A DNA stretch of 64,000 nt from Ktedonobacter robiniae (GTDB lineage Bacteria; Chloroflexota; Ktedonobacteria; Ktedonobacterales; Ktedonobacteraceae), in contig NZ_BNJG01000001.1 of assembly GCF_016587375.1 (NCBI RefSeq), forward strand, positions 1,860,001 through 1,924,000, given 5' to 3'. A program made the position numbers and the translations under genes. The notes under the pieces were generated by a model that saw only the letters and a list, made by a program, of their open reading frames with translations, did no database searches and was not told the origin of the DNA. Of this stretch, positions 25,692-34,313 are shown piece after piece; position 1 is the stretch's first letter; each line of letters starts with the position of its first letter.

Positions 25692-27674
25692 TTAGCGCAC
25701 AAAAACCACGACCGCACTCACGTTATCCTCACCCCCGTTAATGTTGGCGGTCTCAATCAAATGCGAGCAGGCAGTTTGTGGATCGGGTGCATTATTTAGA
25801 ATCTCTTCCATCTGTGGGTCACGTACCATCTCCCAGAGGCCATCTGAGCAACTGAGCAGGACATCACCGGGATGCACCTGTTGCTTGATAATATCGATCT
25901 GGACATTGAGCTTATCACCCAGGCTACGGAAGATCTGATTGCGCTGTGGGTGTGTATAGACTTCGTCCGGCTCGATCATGCCGCCCGCAACCAGCTGGCC
26001 AACCAGGGAGTGGTCCGTCGTCAATTTATAGAGTTTGCTATCACGCAGGAGGTAGGTGCGACTATCCCCTACATTGAGGATATACGCAAAATCCCCCACC
26101 AACATAAAACCGGTGATGGTGCAACCCATGTCGGTCTTGTTCTGCTGATTGGCCTGGCAGATGGTGGCATTGGCATCTTCGACCGCGTCATGCAGCAGTG
26201 TCACCAGAGAATCCTCGTCGTGCGCGGCCTCCTGGCCCGCCTGCTCGGCAGAGAGAGACGCGAGCAGTAGTTCGTGGAGCATACGCTCGCTGATACTGCG
26301 AATGGCGGTACGACTGGCGAGTTGTCCGTTGTCATGTCCGCCCATGCCGTCGGCGACGATATAGAGGCCCAACGGTGTTGAGAAAGATTCGTGGTTACGC
26401 TGCAACTGGAGCACCAGGGTGCTGTCTTCGTTAGGTTCGCTGCGGCGCATATTGCCAGCGTCGGAGTCGCCGGCGGCAAGCACATGCACACCATTGGGGA
26501 AGGACGATTGCAGGGTCTGCTGCTGTTCAATCACATAGGTATGGCCATTGGCGACAAAAGTATCGAGAATGGCGTCATGTACGAGATTCGCGTCGGCCTG
26601 ACCGGAGGACGAGGCGAGGAACTCACGCATCGTATATGTGGCATCCTGTAAGTTCGCGCCACACTCCGAGCAGAAGTCATCTTCCTCGGTATTCTCGGTC
26701 GAGCCGCAGTTCCAGCAGCGCTTGTAGCCCTGGTGGTCGACCACCCGGTAGAGGCGACTTCCCTCCTCATCAGCCAGTTGTTCCGCGACCTCGTAGCGAT
26801 TATTGAGCAATGTGCCCTCCGCCAGAGGTCCCTCCTGCTCGTTGGTCGCCTCGCCTGTCGTTGACGCGGCCTGGCCTTCGGTATAGGCGCCCTGGGGAGG
26901 TTCCTGTTCAGGTACGGCTGGCGTGGGTAGCTCTTGCTGATTCTGCTCCGTCGTATGTGTATCGTGCGGTGGTGTCACCTGCTCCATTACAACCTCTGCA
27001 TTTCCAGTGGGAGAGGCGGCGCTTGCAGCGTGCTCCTCCCCATAACGATCATCTTCTTCATGGGTCACGCTCTCCGAGAAGGCGCCCGGCTGAGCATATG
27101 CGGGAACGGTGCGATACTCTTCCCCAGTTGAAGAGAAGAGCGCGGCACTCTCCTGCGGCGTCATCAGTACAGTTGGCGTCTCGGAAATATCCTGCTGCTC
27201 GGGGGTAAAGGCAAAGGCGCCAGCCTCGTCAGGCGAAATTTCTTTCGGCACCGGCGGCATCATCATGGTTGGCGCATCGGCGATATCTCCCTCATGGGAA
27301 GGTTGGGCCTGTCCCTGATGATCGCGCTCTAGCTCTTGCTGCCAGCGGCGCGACTGATACTCCACCATTTTCTCAGGCGAGAGAATTTGGGTCGGAGCCT
27401 GGCTTGGATCGTCCTCAGAGGCCGGTCCAGACGCGACCACTTCGATAAACTGATCCTCGTCCTCCTCAGGCGCTGGAGAGGAGGATGCCTCCTGAGAAGG
27501 GGGGGCAGAGCCGTTCGCGGTCGCCTGCTTCTCATCGAGCGGAGAGTCTGAAGGGGTAGGTGTGGCTTCGGGAGCCGCGGCCTCCTGAGTAGGCTCGGCA
27601 GGAAGAACCTGCCCGCACCCCTTACAGAACTTGGCGTTTGCACGATTTGATGTATGACATGACGGACAGAGCAT
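25692..27674 (-). CDS. PP2C-family protein phosphatase with zinc ribbons
   Basis: 660 residues; AAGGAGG precedes the ATG. N-terminal zinc ribbon CPSCHTSNRANAKFCKGCG (~3-21), a long acidic, Pro/Ser/Glu-rich unstructured region (~25-290), a second ribbon with CWNC and FCSECG (~320-340), then the PP2C domain (~400-660) with metal-binding LGLYIVADGMGGHDNG, GDSRTYLLRD and CSDGLWEMV. PP2C enzymes are Mn/Mg-dependent Ser/Thr phosphatases that oppose kinases such as the one encoded 97 bases upstream. The segment LLNNRYEVAEQLADEEGSRL resembles a kinase N-lobe start, a possible degenerate remnant. Confidence 0.9.
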   Translation of the reverse strand: MLCPSCHTSNRANAKFCKGCGQVLPAEPTQEAAAPEATPTPSDSPLDEKQATANGSAPPSQEASSSPAPEEDEDQFIEVVASGPASEDDPSQAPTQILSPEKMVEYQSRRWQQELERDHQGQAQPSHEGDIADAPTMMMPPVPKEISPDEAGAFAFTPEQQDISETPTVLMTPQESAALFSSTGEEYRTVPAYAQPGAFSESVTHEEDDRYGEEHAASAASPTGNAEVVMEQVTPPHDTHTTEQNQQELPTPAVPEQEPPQGAYTEGQAASTTGEATNEQEGPLAEGTLLNNRYEVAEQLADEEGSRLYRVVDHQGYKRCWNCGSTENTEEDDFCSECGANLQDATYTMREFLASSSGQADANLVHDAILDTFVANGHTYVIEQQQTLQSSFPNGVHVLAAGDSDAGNMRRSEPNEDSTLVLQLQRNHESFSTPLGLYIVADGMGGHDNGQLASRTAIRSISERMLHELLLASLSAEQAGQEAAHDEDSLVTLLHDAVEDANATICQANQQNKTDMGCTITGFMLVGDFAYILNVGDSRTYLLRDSKLYKLTTDHSLVGQLVAGGMIEPDEVYTHPQRNQIFRSLGDKLNVQIDIIKQQVHPGDVLLSCSDGLWEMVRDPQMEEILNNAPDPQTACSHLIETANINGGEDNVSAVVVFVR

Positions 27675-27706
27675 TCTGCCCTCCTTCTTTGCTTTTTTAA
27701 GATCTT

Positions 27707-27763
27707 ATTCCGAACCCCAACGCCACTGGCGTGTCTAGCGCTTCGCGCTCAGGGTTTTCGGAG
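27707..27763. repeat. Intergenic repeat, family 2 (copy 3, partial)
   Basis: CCGAACCCCAACGCCACTGG..GTCTAGCGCTTCGCGCTCAGG..GTTTTCGGA, sharing the CAACGCCACTG and CTAGCGCTTCGCGCTCAGG blocks with 22670-22742. The ends (CCGAACCC / GGGTTTTCGG) are complementary. Confidence 0.7.
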
Positions 27764-27771
27764 AAGAAGTA

Positions 27772-29808
27772 TTAGATCTGTTTCAGTAGACGTAAGGCCT
27801 CGGCATTAGTGCGATCGCGCTTGAGTGCTTCGTCAAGCATCTGGCGCGCCTCAGCCTTGCGATTTAACTTCAGGTAACAGTTCGCCAGAGCACTATAGAT
27901 GTTCGGATTTTGGGCACCGGTTTTGCGTGCGCGCTCAAACGCGCTCACGGCATACTTCCACTCCTTAGCACGCATATGGGCGCGTCCCAGTTGATACCAG
28001 GCCTCCCAGGAGCTAGCATCAATCTGGACGGCGTGGCGCAGGGCCTCAATAGACTCGCGAGTGCGCTTGGTTTCTCCATAGAGGCGTCCCAGGGCCACGA
28101 GCATCAGAGCGTGTTCTGGGCTCAGGCGCAGGCCTTCGCGTAAGTACGATTCCGCATCGCGAAAGGACCCCTGCTCCAATGAGGTCAGGCCGAGTTGATA
28201 ATAGACCGCCGGGTCATCGGGGTTGAGCGAGAGCGCCTTCTTGAAGGACTGCCCAGCCTGTGGCAAGAGACTGAGATCACGATAGCACATCCCGAGCTGG
28301 AAGTAGGCATTAAAGGATGTATTCGAGTGCTGTAGTGCTGCTTCAAACTGCTCGGCGGCATACTTCATATTCTCCTGCGAGAGTTTCTGATCGATATCGC
28401 GCACAGAGAGGCCGTACTGGCGGTAGGCGCGCCCCAGATTATAGAGAATGTCATAGGGCGTTCCACCCTGGGACAGAGCAAGCTTCAGCTGGTTAACGGC
28501 CTCGGCGTAATTCTTATTATTCAAGGCCTGCAAGCCAGCACGATAAGCCACCGTGGGATCGCTGGCCGGGGCCACGCCATTAGAGGGAGCCACCGGGCGC
28601 GCCTGAATGCTGCCACCTGAGCCAACCGGGCGGGCGAGAATAGACGAAGAGCGTGCCTGGAGTGGCTGGCGCACGGGTCGCGCGAGAATAGGCTGACTCA
28701 TCCGCGCCTGTGGCGGAGGAACAGCCCCCTGCACGAGCTGGTAGCCATCGCGCTTGCAGAACTTGGCGCCGGGTCGGTTGTGAAAGCCGCAGCGTGGGCA
28801 GATAGGGCCAGCCGCCGTCACAGTTGACGCGGGCTGGGCCTTGACCGTAATCGTCGTTGCCGGTGACATGGCGGGAATCTGCACTGTTGGCACGGCGGCA
28901 TGCGCCTGAACCGAGGCGGGCAGGCAGGAGAGCAGGGCATTGCGCATGGCCTCGGCGCTCTGGAAGCGCTGTTCTCGATCCTGCTGCATGGCCTTAATAA
29001 TTACCTGCTCGACAGGACAGATGCGCTTCCCGCCCACCTCACGCGCCAGCAGGCGCGGATTTTTGGCTAGAATACTGCCAGGAGCAGGCGTTTGAATCGG
29101 ATCTGGCTCATAGTTGGTCAACAAGTGAAACATCGTCGCGCCAAGAGAGTAGATATCGGCGCGAGCATCGGTCTGGACCGGGCGACCGGGATTCTGTACT
29201 GAGCGACGCTGTCCTGGAGTGGTAATCGAACCCAGATGCTCTGGCGAGGCATAGGAGATGGTGCCCAGGTTCTCTGTATTCGTACGCTTATTGGGATCAA
29301 AGCGGCGCGCAATGCCAAAGTCGATCAGTTGCACCTCATTATCGGGGGTAATCATGATATTCCCTGGCTTGAGGTCGCGCAGGATGATGGGCGGCGTACG
29401 CGAATGAATATAGGTCAAGGCCTCGCAGACCTGCATCATCCACTTAACGACCTGTTCCTCTGGCAGTGGGCCATGGCTATCTTCGAGAATCTTCTCCAGG
29501 CTGCGCCCGGGCACAAACTCCATGGCGAAGTAGTAGTTCCCGCGATCCTGAAAAGGAAGCATCAAGGCCGCGATCCGTGGATGCTTTAGGCTCCGTAAGA
29601 GCGCGATCTCTTTATTGAAGCGCTCGACGGCTGAGTTGCGCTCTTCCTCGCTAGTATTGGGGCTGATGAGCAACTCTTTAACGGCGTAGTAGTAGGGAGG
29701 ATTCGTACCAAGCTGCTCAACCTTGTAGACGGTCCCCATACCACCTTCGCCAAGGATCTGAACAATCTTAAATTTACCGTCGAGTATCGTACCTATAGGG
29801 AGAGCCAT
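27772..29808 (-). CDS. Ser/Thr protein kinase with zinc ribbon and TPR repeats
   Basis: 678 residues. Kinase domain ~1-270: GEGGMGTVYKV (ATP loop), YAVKELL (catalytic Lys), PIILRDLKPGNIMI (catalytic loop; Leu replaces the usual His of HRD), LIDFGIARR. Then CPRCGFHNRPGAKFCKRDG (~340), a ribbon whose fourth Cys is Asp. Residues ~420-678 form TPR-like repeats (VYYQLGLTSLEQGSFRDAES, EAWYQLGRAHMRAKEWKYAV). There is no transmembrane helix, so it is a cytosolic kinase rather than the PASTA receptor type. It lies between two PP2C phosphatases. Confidence 0.93.
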   Translation of the reverse strand: MALPIGTILDGKFKIVQILGEGGMGTVYKVEQLGTNPPYYYAVKELLISPNTSEEERNSAVERFNKEIALLRSLKHPRIAALMLPFQDRGNYYFAMEFVPGRSLEKILEDSHGPLPEEQVVKWMMQVCEALTYIHSRTPPIILRDLKPGNIMITPDNEVQLIDFGIARRFDPNKRTNTENLGTISYASPEHLGSITTPGQRRSVQNPGRPVQTDARADIYSLGATMFHLLTNYEPDPIQTPAPGSILAKNPRLLAREVGGKRICPVEQVIIKAMQQDREQRFQSAEAMRNALLSCLPASVQAHAAVPTVQIPAMSPATTITVKAQPASTVTAAGPICPRCGFHNRPGAKFCKRDGYQLVQGAVPPPQARMSQPILARPVRQPLQARSSSILARPVGSGGSIQARPVAPSNGVAPASDPTVAYRAGLQALNNKNYAEAVNQLKLALSQGGTPYDILYNLGRAYRQYGLSVRDIDQKLSQENMKYAAEQFEAALQHSNTSFNAYFQLGMCYRDLSLLPQAGQSFKKALSLNPDDPAVYYQLGLTSLEQGSFRDAESYLREGLRLSPEHALMLVALGRLYGETKRTRESIEALRHAVQIDASSWEAWYQLGRAHMRAKEWKYAVSAFERARKTGAQNPNIYSALANCYLKLNRKAEARQMLDEALKRDRTNAEALRLLKQI

Positions 29809-29883
29809 ACTCTACGCACTAAACCTTTCTTCGCAACGCTCCGCACGATGGCATAGTATGCTATAAAAACTATTCATTTTTTC

Positions 29884-30066
29884 CTGCCGCCTGTGGCGGC
29901 AAGAGGAAAAGAATTTGGGGACTGGTTCCTTATTCCGCTCACTAACCCCCATTCGGGGGCGCCGCGGCACTTTCGCGCCTAGCCTATCGGCTCAAGTGAG
30001 CAGAGAGGAGGCCCCAAACCCCGCCAGGAGCTCCGCCCCTGGACCCCGTTTGTGCAAACTTGCACA
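29884..30066. repeat. Composite intergenic repeat, family 4 (copy B)
   Basis: Blocks in order: TGCCGCC-TGT-GGCGGCA hairpin, TTGGGGACTGGTTCCTTATT, CGCTCAC, CCCCCATTCGGGGG hairpin, GCGCCTAGCCTATCGGCTCA, GTGAGC, GGCCCCAAACCCCGCCAGG, CCCCTGGACCCCGTT, GTGCAAACTTGCACA. The block order is shared with copy C (32800-32975). CGCTCAC and GTGAGC pair, enclosing the inner hairpin. Confidence 0.85.
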
Positions 30067-30075
30067 CCGAGTTAG

Positions 30076-30939
30076 CTAGTGAGCACTGACCTGAATTACA
30101 ACGGCGGTGATATTGTCCTCGCCACCGCCAGCATTCGCCAGCTCGATGAGCTTATCACAGATGGCCTGTGGACTGGCCTGCATCTTCATTGTACGCTCAA
30201 GCTCCTCGGGATGAACCATCTCCCAGAGGCCATCAGAACAGAGCAAGAAGAGATCCCCTGCTTGAACCGTCTCATGGAAGATATCCACTTCCAGCGTTGA
30301 GCGACCAGCACCCAGCGAGCGATAAATCAGATTACGATGAGGATGCGAATAGACCTCTTCCGGCTTGATCTGCTTGGTCTCGACCAGCTTGGCGACCAGA
30401 GAGTGATCTTTGGTAAGAGGGGTTAGCGCTCCATTACGTAATAGATACGTACGACTGTCGCCAACGTTGCCAATATAAGCAAGCTCATTCTGTATCAGCA
30501 GCGTAGTCACGGTGCTGCCCAGGCCACGCGCCTCGGATTGCTGCTCGCCGTAGCGCACGATCGCCTGGTTTGCCTGCTTGATTGCGGCCCGCAATTGATC
30601 CTCTACGGCACTCGCCATTGTCGCTTCAGAGAGTTTATGAGTCTCGGCTTTAGAGGGCTTCCCAGTGGGAGACGAGGGACGCAACATGGAGCGGTCGATC
30701 TTGATCGTGGGCTGATCATGAATTGGCTTAAAAAACGTATCCATGGCCTTATTAATGGTTTCCACCGCCATGCGACTGGCAACTTCCCCCGCTTTATAGC
30801 CACCCATGCCGTCAGCGACTATAAATAGACCGCGATCACCATCCTCGGCAGATTCAACCCTGCGATATGGTCGATCTTCGTTTTGATCGCGTTGCTTGCC
30901 GACATCCGTCTTATCGGCAGCGAAGAGTTTTATGTGCAT
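30076..30939 (-). CDS. PP2C-family Ser/Thr protein phosphatase
   Basis: 287 residues from the ATG at 30939 (MHIKLFAADKTD), 9 bases after GAGG. Complete PP2C domain: DVGKQRDQNEDRPY, GLFIVADGMGGYKAGEVA, YIGNVGDSRTYLLRN, LLCSDGLWEMV and GGEDNITAVVI, carrying all metal-binding aspartates. It has no ribbon or membrane segment. It is the first gene of the phospho-signalling run, directly after a good promoter, and shares strong similarity with the PP2C domain of the gene at 25692-27674 (same YSHPHRNLIYRSLG-type segment). Confidence 0.95.
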   Translation of the reverse strand: MHIKLFAADKTDVGKQRDQNEDRPYRRVESAEDGDRGLFIVADGMGGYKAGEVASRMAVETINKAMDTFFKPIHDQPTIKIDRSMLRPSSPTGKPSKAETHKLSEATMASAVEDQLRAAIKQANQAIVRYGEQQSEARGLGSTVTTLLIQNELAYIGNVGDSRTYLLRNGALTPLTKDHSLVAKLVETKQIKPEEVYSHPHRNLIYRSLGAGRSTLEVDIFHETVQAGDLFLLCSDGLWEMVHPEELERTMKMQASPQAICDKLIELANAGGGEDNITAVVIQVSAH

Positions 30940-30989
30940 AGGTACGTACCTCATAGAAGCAGGAATGCGTAATGTAGTTTTCCATGCTC

Positions 30990-31018
30990 ACTATAGCATA
31001 TAGTAGTATTGATGACAA
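30990..31018 (-). promoter_or_regulatory. Promoter of the phosphatase-kinase operon
   Basis: On the minus strand TTGTCA, 17-base spacer, TATAGT, about 50 bases upstream of the PP2C start. The rest of 30940-31234 has no gene. Confidence 0.85.
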
Positions 31019-31234
31019 TTGAAACATCGCAGATAGATTGATAAGTAAAAATTCTTTTATTTCTAGCCAGAGCAAGAACGTCGCTGAGAGTTCTTTTCTA
31101 CAGGCCCATCAATTCATTTATATACTATGATTAGCTGTAGAGCCGATGATGGTTCGCCCGCGTGCATTCCTCTCCTTCTCATCCGCGCTCTGTTGCATAT
31201 ACGTGTTAACTACCTGCAAGGTTGGAAAAAGAAA

Positions 31235-31296
31235 GAAAGAAAAGAAGGGATGCGCTGGCGGCCCGCGGGCCGTCAGCGCATCCCTTCTTTTCTTTC
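31235..31296 (-). terminator. Terminator of der (31-bp arms, no loop)
   Basis: Arms 31235-31265 and 31266-31296 (GAAAGAAAAGAAGGGATGCG...) pair with one G-T wobble; centre CCCGCGGG. It begins 8 bases after the der stop. On the minus strand it is followed by a T-rich tract. Confidence 0.85.
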
Positions 31297-31304
31297 TCTA
31301 TTGA

Positions 31305-32729
31305 TTATTTCTCGCGGTCGTCTCTGGTAGAGCGGGCGCGGAAGTAGATGCGTATGCCTGTGCCTTTGAAGCTAAAGGCTTCGCGCAGGCGGTTCTCCAT
31401 AAAGCGCTCATAGGAGAAGTGAACTGAGCGTGGATCGTTCACGAAGAAGACGAAGGTTGGCGGATTGACGCGTATCTGCGTCGCGTAGTAGACGCGCAGC
31501 GGCTTCATGCCAGTCACATACGCGGGCGTCTGGCGGCGTTTGGCCTCCTGCACGACCTCATTCAAGCGCGCGGTTGGTACACGCAGGTAGCGCATATCGG
31601 AGATCTTCAACGCGGTCTCTAGAATCGATTTGACGTGGTAACCAGTCTTGGCCGAGGCGAAGATGATGGGCGCATAGGGAATAAACTTCAGCTCGTTCAT
31701 CAATACCTTGCGATAGTGCTCGGCGTCATCGATCTCCTCATCTGGCTTAGGATACTCACCCTCGCGCTCGGCTTTGCGCTGCTCCTGCGCCAGGTCCCAT
31801 TTATTGACCACCACAATCACGCCTTTGCCCATCTCGTGGATCGTGCCCGCGATATGGGTATCCTGCGCCGTCAGTCCCTCGCTGGCGTCGATGAGCATCA
31901 GAGCCACGTCACAGCGCTCGATGGCGCGGGTTGAACGCAGGACACTATATTTCTCCACTCCCACGCCCACGCGACCACGGCGGCGGATGCCAGCGGTATC
32001 GACCAGTTTAATCTTCTGGCCCTCAAACTCAAGCTCGGTATCGATGGCATCACGGGTAGTGCCGGGGATATTGCTCACAATTGAGCGATTGACACCCAGG
32101 ATGGCGTTGAGCAGCGAGGATTTGCCGACGTTTGGACGGCCTAGAATCGCGATACGTGGGGTCTGCTCGTCTTCCTCTTCGTCCTCCTCAGAGACAGGAG
32201 GCAGCGCTTCGACGATCCTGTCCAGCAGGTCGCCGGTGCCGGTCCCCTGAATGGATGAGATATCGGTGGGTTCGCCCAGGCCCAGGCTATAGAACTCGAC
32301 AACATCCAGGCGACGCGAGGCATTATCAGCCTTATTGGCTGCCAGGATGACTGGCTTAGTCGCACGGCGGCGCAGCAGGTCGGCGACCTCATCATCAGCG
32401 GCGGTAATGCCGGCGCGCGCGTCGACCATGAATACGATCACATCCGCCTCTTCGATGGCGAGTTGAGCCTGGCTCATGACATGATCCATGATATCGCCTG
32501 GCTGTCCGGTCAGGCCAACCTGGCCGACAGGAATGCCCGTCCCCAGTTCCAGGCCACCAGTATCGATGAGCGTAAACTCACGACCGTTCCAATCGGTATC
32601 TCCATACAGACGATCACGGGTCGTACCGGGCATATCCTCAACAATGGCGACACGCTCGCCAATCATGCGATTAAAAAAAGTAGATTTACCGACATTAGGT
32701 CGGCCAACGATGGCAACAAGTGGCTTCAT
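31305..32729 (-). CDS. der: Ribosome biogenesis GTPase Der (EngA)
   Basis: 474 residues from the ATG at 32729 (MKPLVAIVGRPNVGKS), 6-7 bases after GGGAGGG. Two tandem GTPase domains: GRPNVGKSTFFN with DTGGLELG, and GRPNVGKSSLLN with DTAGIRRRG (TKPVILAANKAD and VVNKWD as G4 motifs), then a C-terminal KH-like domain (RVNPPTFVFFVNDP, SYERFMENRLREAF). Der is needed for 50S subunit assembly. An acidic run SEEDEEEDEQ sits between the two GTPase domains. It is alone between a composite repeat and its terminator. Confidence 0.97.
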   Translation of the reverse strand: MKPLVAIVGRPNVGKSTFFNRMIGERVAIVEDMPGTTRDRLYGDTDWNGREFTLIDTGGLELGTGIPVGQVGLTGQPGDIMDHVMSQAQLAIEEADVIVFMVDARAGITAADDEVADLLRRRATKPVILAANKADNASRRLDVVEFYSLGLGEPTDISSIQGTGTGDLLDRIVEALPPVSEEDEEEDEQTPRIAILGRPNVGKSSLLNAILGVNRSIVSNIPGTTRDAIDTELEFEGQKIKLVDTAGIRRRGRVGVGVEKYSVLRSTRAIERCDVALMLIDASEGLTAQDTHIAGTIHEMGKGVIVVVNKWDLAQEQRKAEREGEYPKPDEEIDDAEHYRKVLMNELKFIPYAPIIFASAKTGYHVKSILETALKISDMRYLRVPTARLNEVVQEAKRRQTPAYVTGMKPLRVYYATQIRVNPPTFVFFVNDPRSVHFSYERFMENRLREAFSFKGTGIRIYFRARSTRDDREK

Positions 32730-32763
32730 GTGTCGCCCTCCCACCCTTTCAGTGCAAACAAAA

Positions 32764-32788
32764 GATGATGTTAATTGTTAACATCATG
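32764..32788. repeat. Short palindrome upstream of der
   Basis: GATGATGTTAATTGTTAACATCATG, a near-perfect inverted repeat (12-base arms ATGATGTTAA / TTAACATCAT) 35 bases upstream of the der start. It may be an operator or part of the neighbouring repeat. Confidence 0.5.
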
Positions 32789-32799
32789 TGCAAGTCGTT

Positions 32800-32975
32800 T
32801 CTGCCGCCTGCGGCGGCAGGAGGAGGAGGGAAGAAATTGGAGACTGGCTTCTTATTCCGCTCACCAACGCTGCTTCGCAGCTAGCCTTTCGGCTCAGGTG
32901 AGCGGAGAGGAAGCCCCAAACCCCGCCAGGGGTGACTGCCCCTGGGCCCCGTTCTTGAAAACTTACACATGGGGT
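32800..32975. repeat. Composite intergenic repeat, family 4 (copy C)
   Basis: CTGCCGCC-TGC-GGCGGCAG hairpin, TTGGAGACTGGCTTCTTATT, CGCTCACCAACGCTGCTTCG, CAGCTAGCCTTTCGGCTCAG, GTGAGC, AAGCCCCAAACCCCGCCAGG, CCCCTGGGCCCCGTT, AAACTTACACA. Same block order as 29884-30066 with the inner CATTCGGGG hairpin replaced by a CGCTGCTTCGCAGC-type one. The rest of 32976-33096 has no gene. Confidence 0.85.
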
Positions 32976-33096
32976 TAATTAATTAGATAATAACGGCGTT
33001 CAATGTTATCTGGCGAATTCTCGAATCTTGACGCAGGCATTATAGCATAAAGTTTTACCGCTGGGTAATAAAGGGGACCAGCGTGTGTGGATTATA

Positions 33097-33149
33097 TCCA
33101 TGCCAGCATGGACCCTACAGGGCCGTTGTAGGGTCCATGCTGGCATGGA
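33097..33149. repeat. Dispersed palindrome, family 1 (copy 3, complete) after prs
   Basis: Perfect 23-bp arms 33097-33119 and 33127-33149 (TCCATGCCAGCATGGACCCT...) around 7 bases. Each arm is itself a palindrome (TCCATGCCAGCATGGA), so it can form a cruciform or two small hairpins. It follows the prs stop at 33162 and may also terminate prs. Confidence 0.85.
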
Positions 33150-33161
33150 CTATCGCACTTA

Positions 33162-34112
33162 TTAGTGGAAGAGTTCGGAAACGGAGCGACCATCGTGGAT
33201 GCGGGTGATCGCGCCAGCTAAGAGGCCCGCAACCGAGAGCACTGTCAGGTTGGGCAGGCGGTTGATGTCGGGAGGGGGAATGGAGTTTGTGATGACCAGT
33301 TCTTTTAGAGAGGCAGCGCGCAAGCGCTCGATGGCTGGGCCAGAGAAGATGCCATGGGTCGCGGAACAATAGATATCGCGCGCGCCCTGCTCGCGAACCA
33401 CGCGGACGGCCTGCGTAATAGAGCCGGCGGTATCGATCTCATCGTCCACAATCAAGGCATTGCGGCCCGCGACATTGCCGATGATGCCCATGGCCTCAGT
33501 GATCCCCTCGTTGCCCAGGCGGCGCTTCTCAACGATTGCCAGAGAAACGTTCAGGCGGTCCGCCAGTTTGCGTGCCTTCTTGGCGAAGCCCTCGTCGGCG
33601 GAGACGATCGTCAGGTCCTCGATCTGTTTCTGCGCGAAATACTCGGCCTGGATGGTCTGAGCGGTCAACTCATCAACTGGGATGTTAAAGAAGCCCTGAA
33701 TTTGCCCGGCGTGCATGTCCAGCGTCACCACGCGGTGGGCGCCCGCGACCGTAATACAATCAGCGACTAGGCGCGCCGTAATCGGCACACGTGGCTGATC
33801 CTTCTTGTCAGTACGGCCATAGGCGTAATAAGGAATGACGGCGGTGACACAAGCCGCTGAAGCCCGCTTAAGGGCATCAATCATAATGAGAAGCTCCATG
33901 ATAGAGCGATTGACAGGCGAGCTAAAGGACTGAATAACAAAGACATCGTTCCCGCGGACATTCTCGTTTATTTTGACAAAAATATTTTCATTACTAAATT
34001 GAAAGACATCAGCCTCCCCTAGCGATATGCCTAGATGATCGCATATCTCTATGGCAAGCTGGCGATTAGCGTTTCCAGTGAAAATGCTCAGTTCGCTTGT
34101 CAATGTGTTCAC
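33162..34112 (-). CDS. prs: Ribose-phosphate pyrophosphokinase
   Basis: 316 residues from a GTG start with AGGAGGTG 6 bases upstream. Makes PRPP from ribose 5-phosphate and ATP for nucleotide, His and Trp synthesis. Motifs: FQFSNENIFVKINENVRGND (here FSN replaces the more usual DGE-type segment), VIPYYAYGRTDKK (flexible loop region), THEMHAGQ-like LDMHAGQIQGFF, EKRRLG and the PRPP-binding loop LIVDDEIDTAGSI. Length is standard. It is divergent from an ECF sigma factor gene. Confidence 0.95.
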   Translation of the reverse strand: MNTLTSELSIFTGNANRQLAIEICDHLGISLGEADVFQFSNENIFVKINENVRGNDVFVIQSFSSPVNRSIMELLIMIDALKRASAACVTAVIPYYAYGRTDKKDQPRVPITARLVADCITVAGAHRVVTLDMHAGQIQGFFNIPVDELTAQTIQAEYFAQKQIEDLTIVSADEGFAKKARKLADRLNVSLAIVEKRRLGNEGITEAMGIIGNVAGRNALIVDDEIDTAGSITQAVRVVREQGARDIYCSATHGIFSGPAIERLRAASLKELVITNSIPPPDINRLPNLTVLSVAGLLAGAITRIHDGRSVSELFH

Positions 34113-34135
34113 GTGGCACCTCCTGAGTACCCCAG

Positions 34136-34144
34136 ATTATACCA
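34136..34144 (-). promoter_or_regulatory. Extended -10 promoter element of prs
   Basis: On the minus strand TGGTATAAT, an extended -10 box (TGn plus perfect TATAAT), 24 bases upstream of the GTG start. No good -35 box, which extended -10 promoters do not need. Confidence 0.6.
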
Positions 34145-34313
34145 TACAGACAAGCGCGACCGCAGGCACATCCCTTTACCCCAGGATGACACAGGCGTAA
34201 AGGTACCTCTGAGAATGTGGCTTTTCATATGTATTGTTACACTTGACCTTTCTATACGATTGGTTCACTGAATATTCGCTAGCGAAATAAATTCTTAAGA
34301 ATAGGACAATGAC

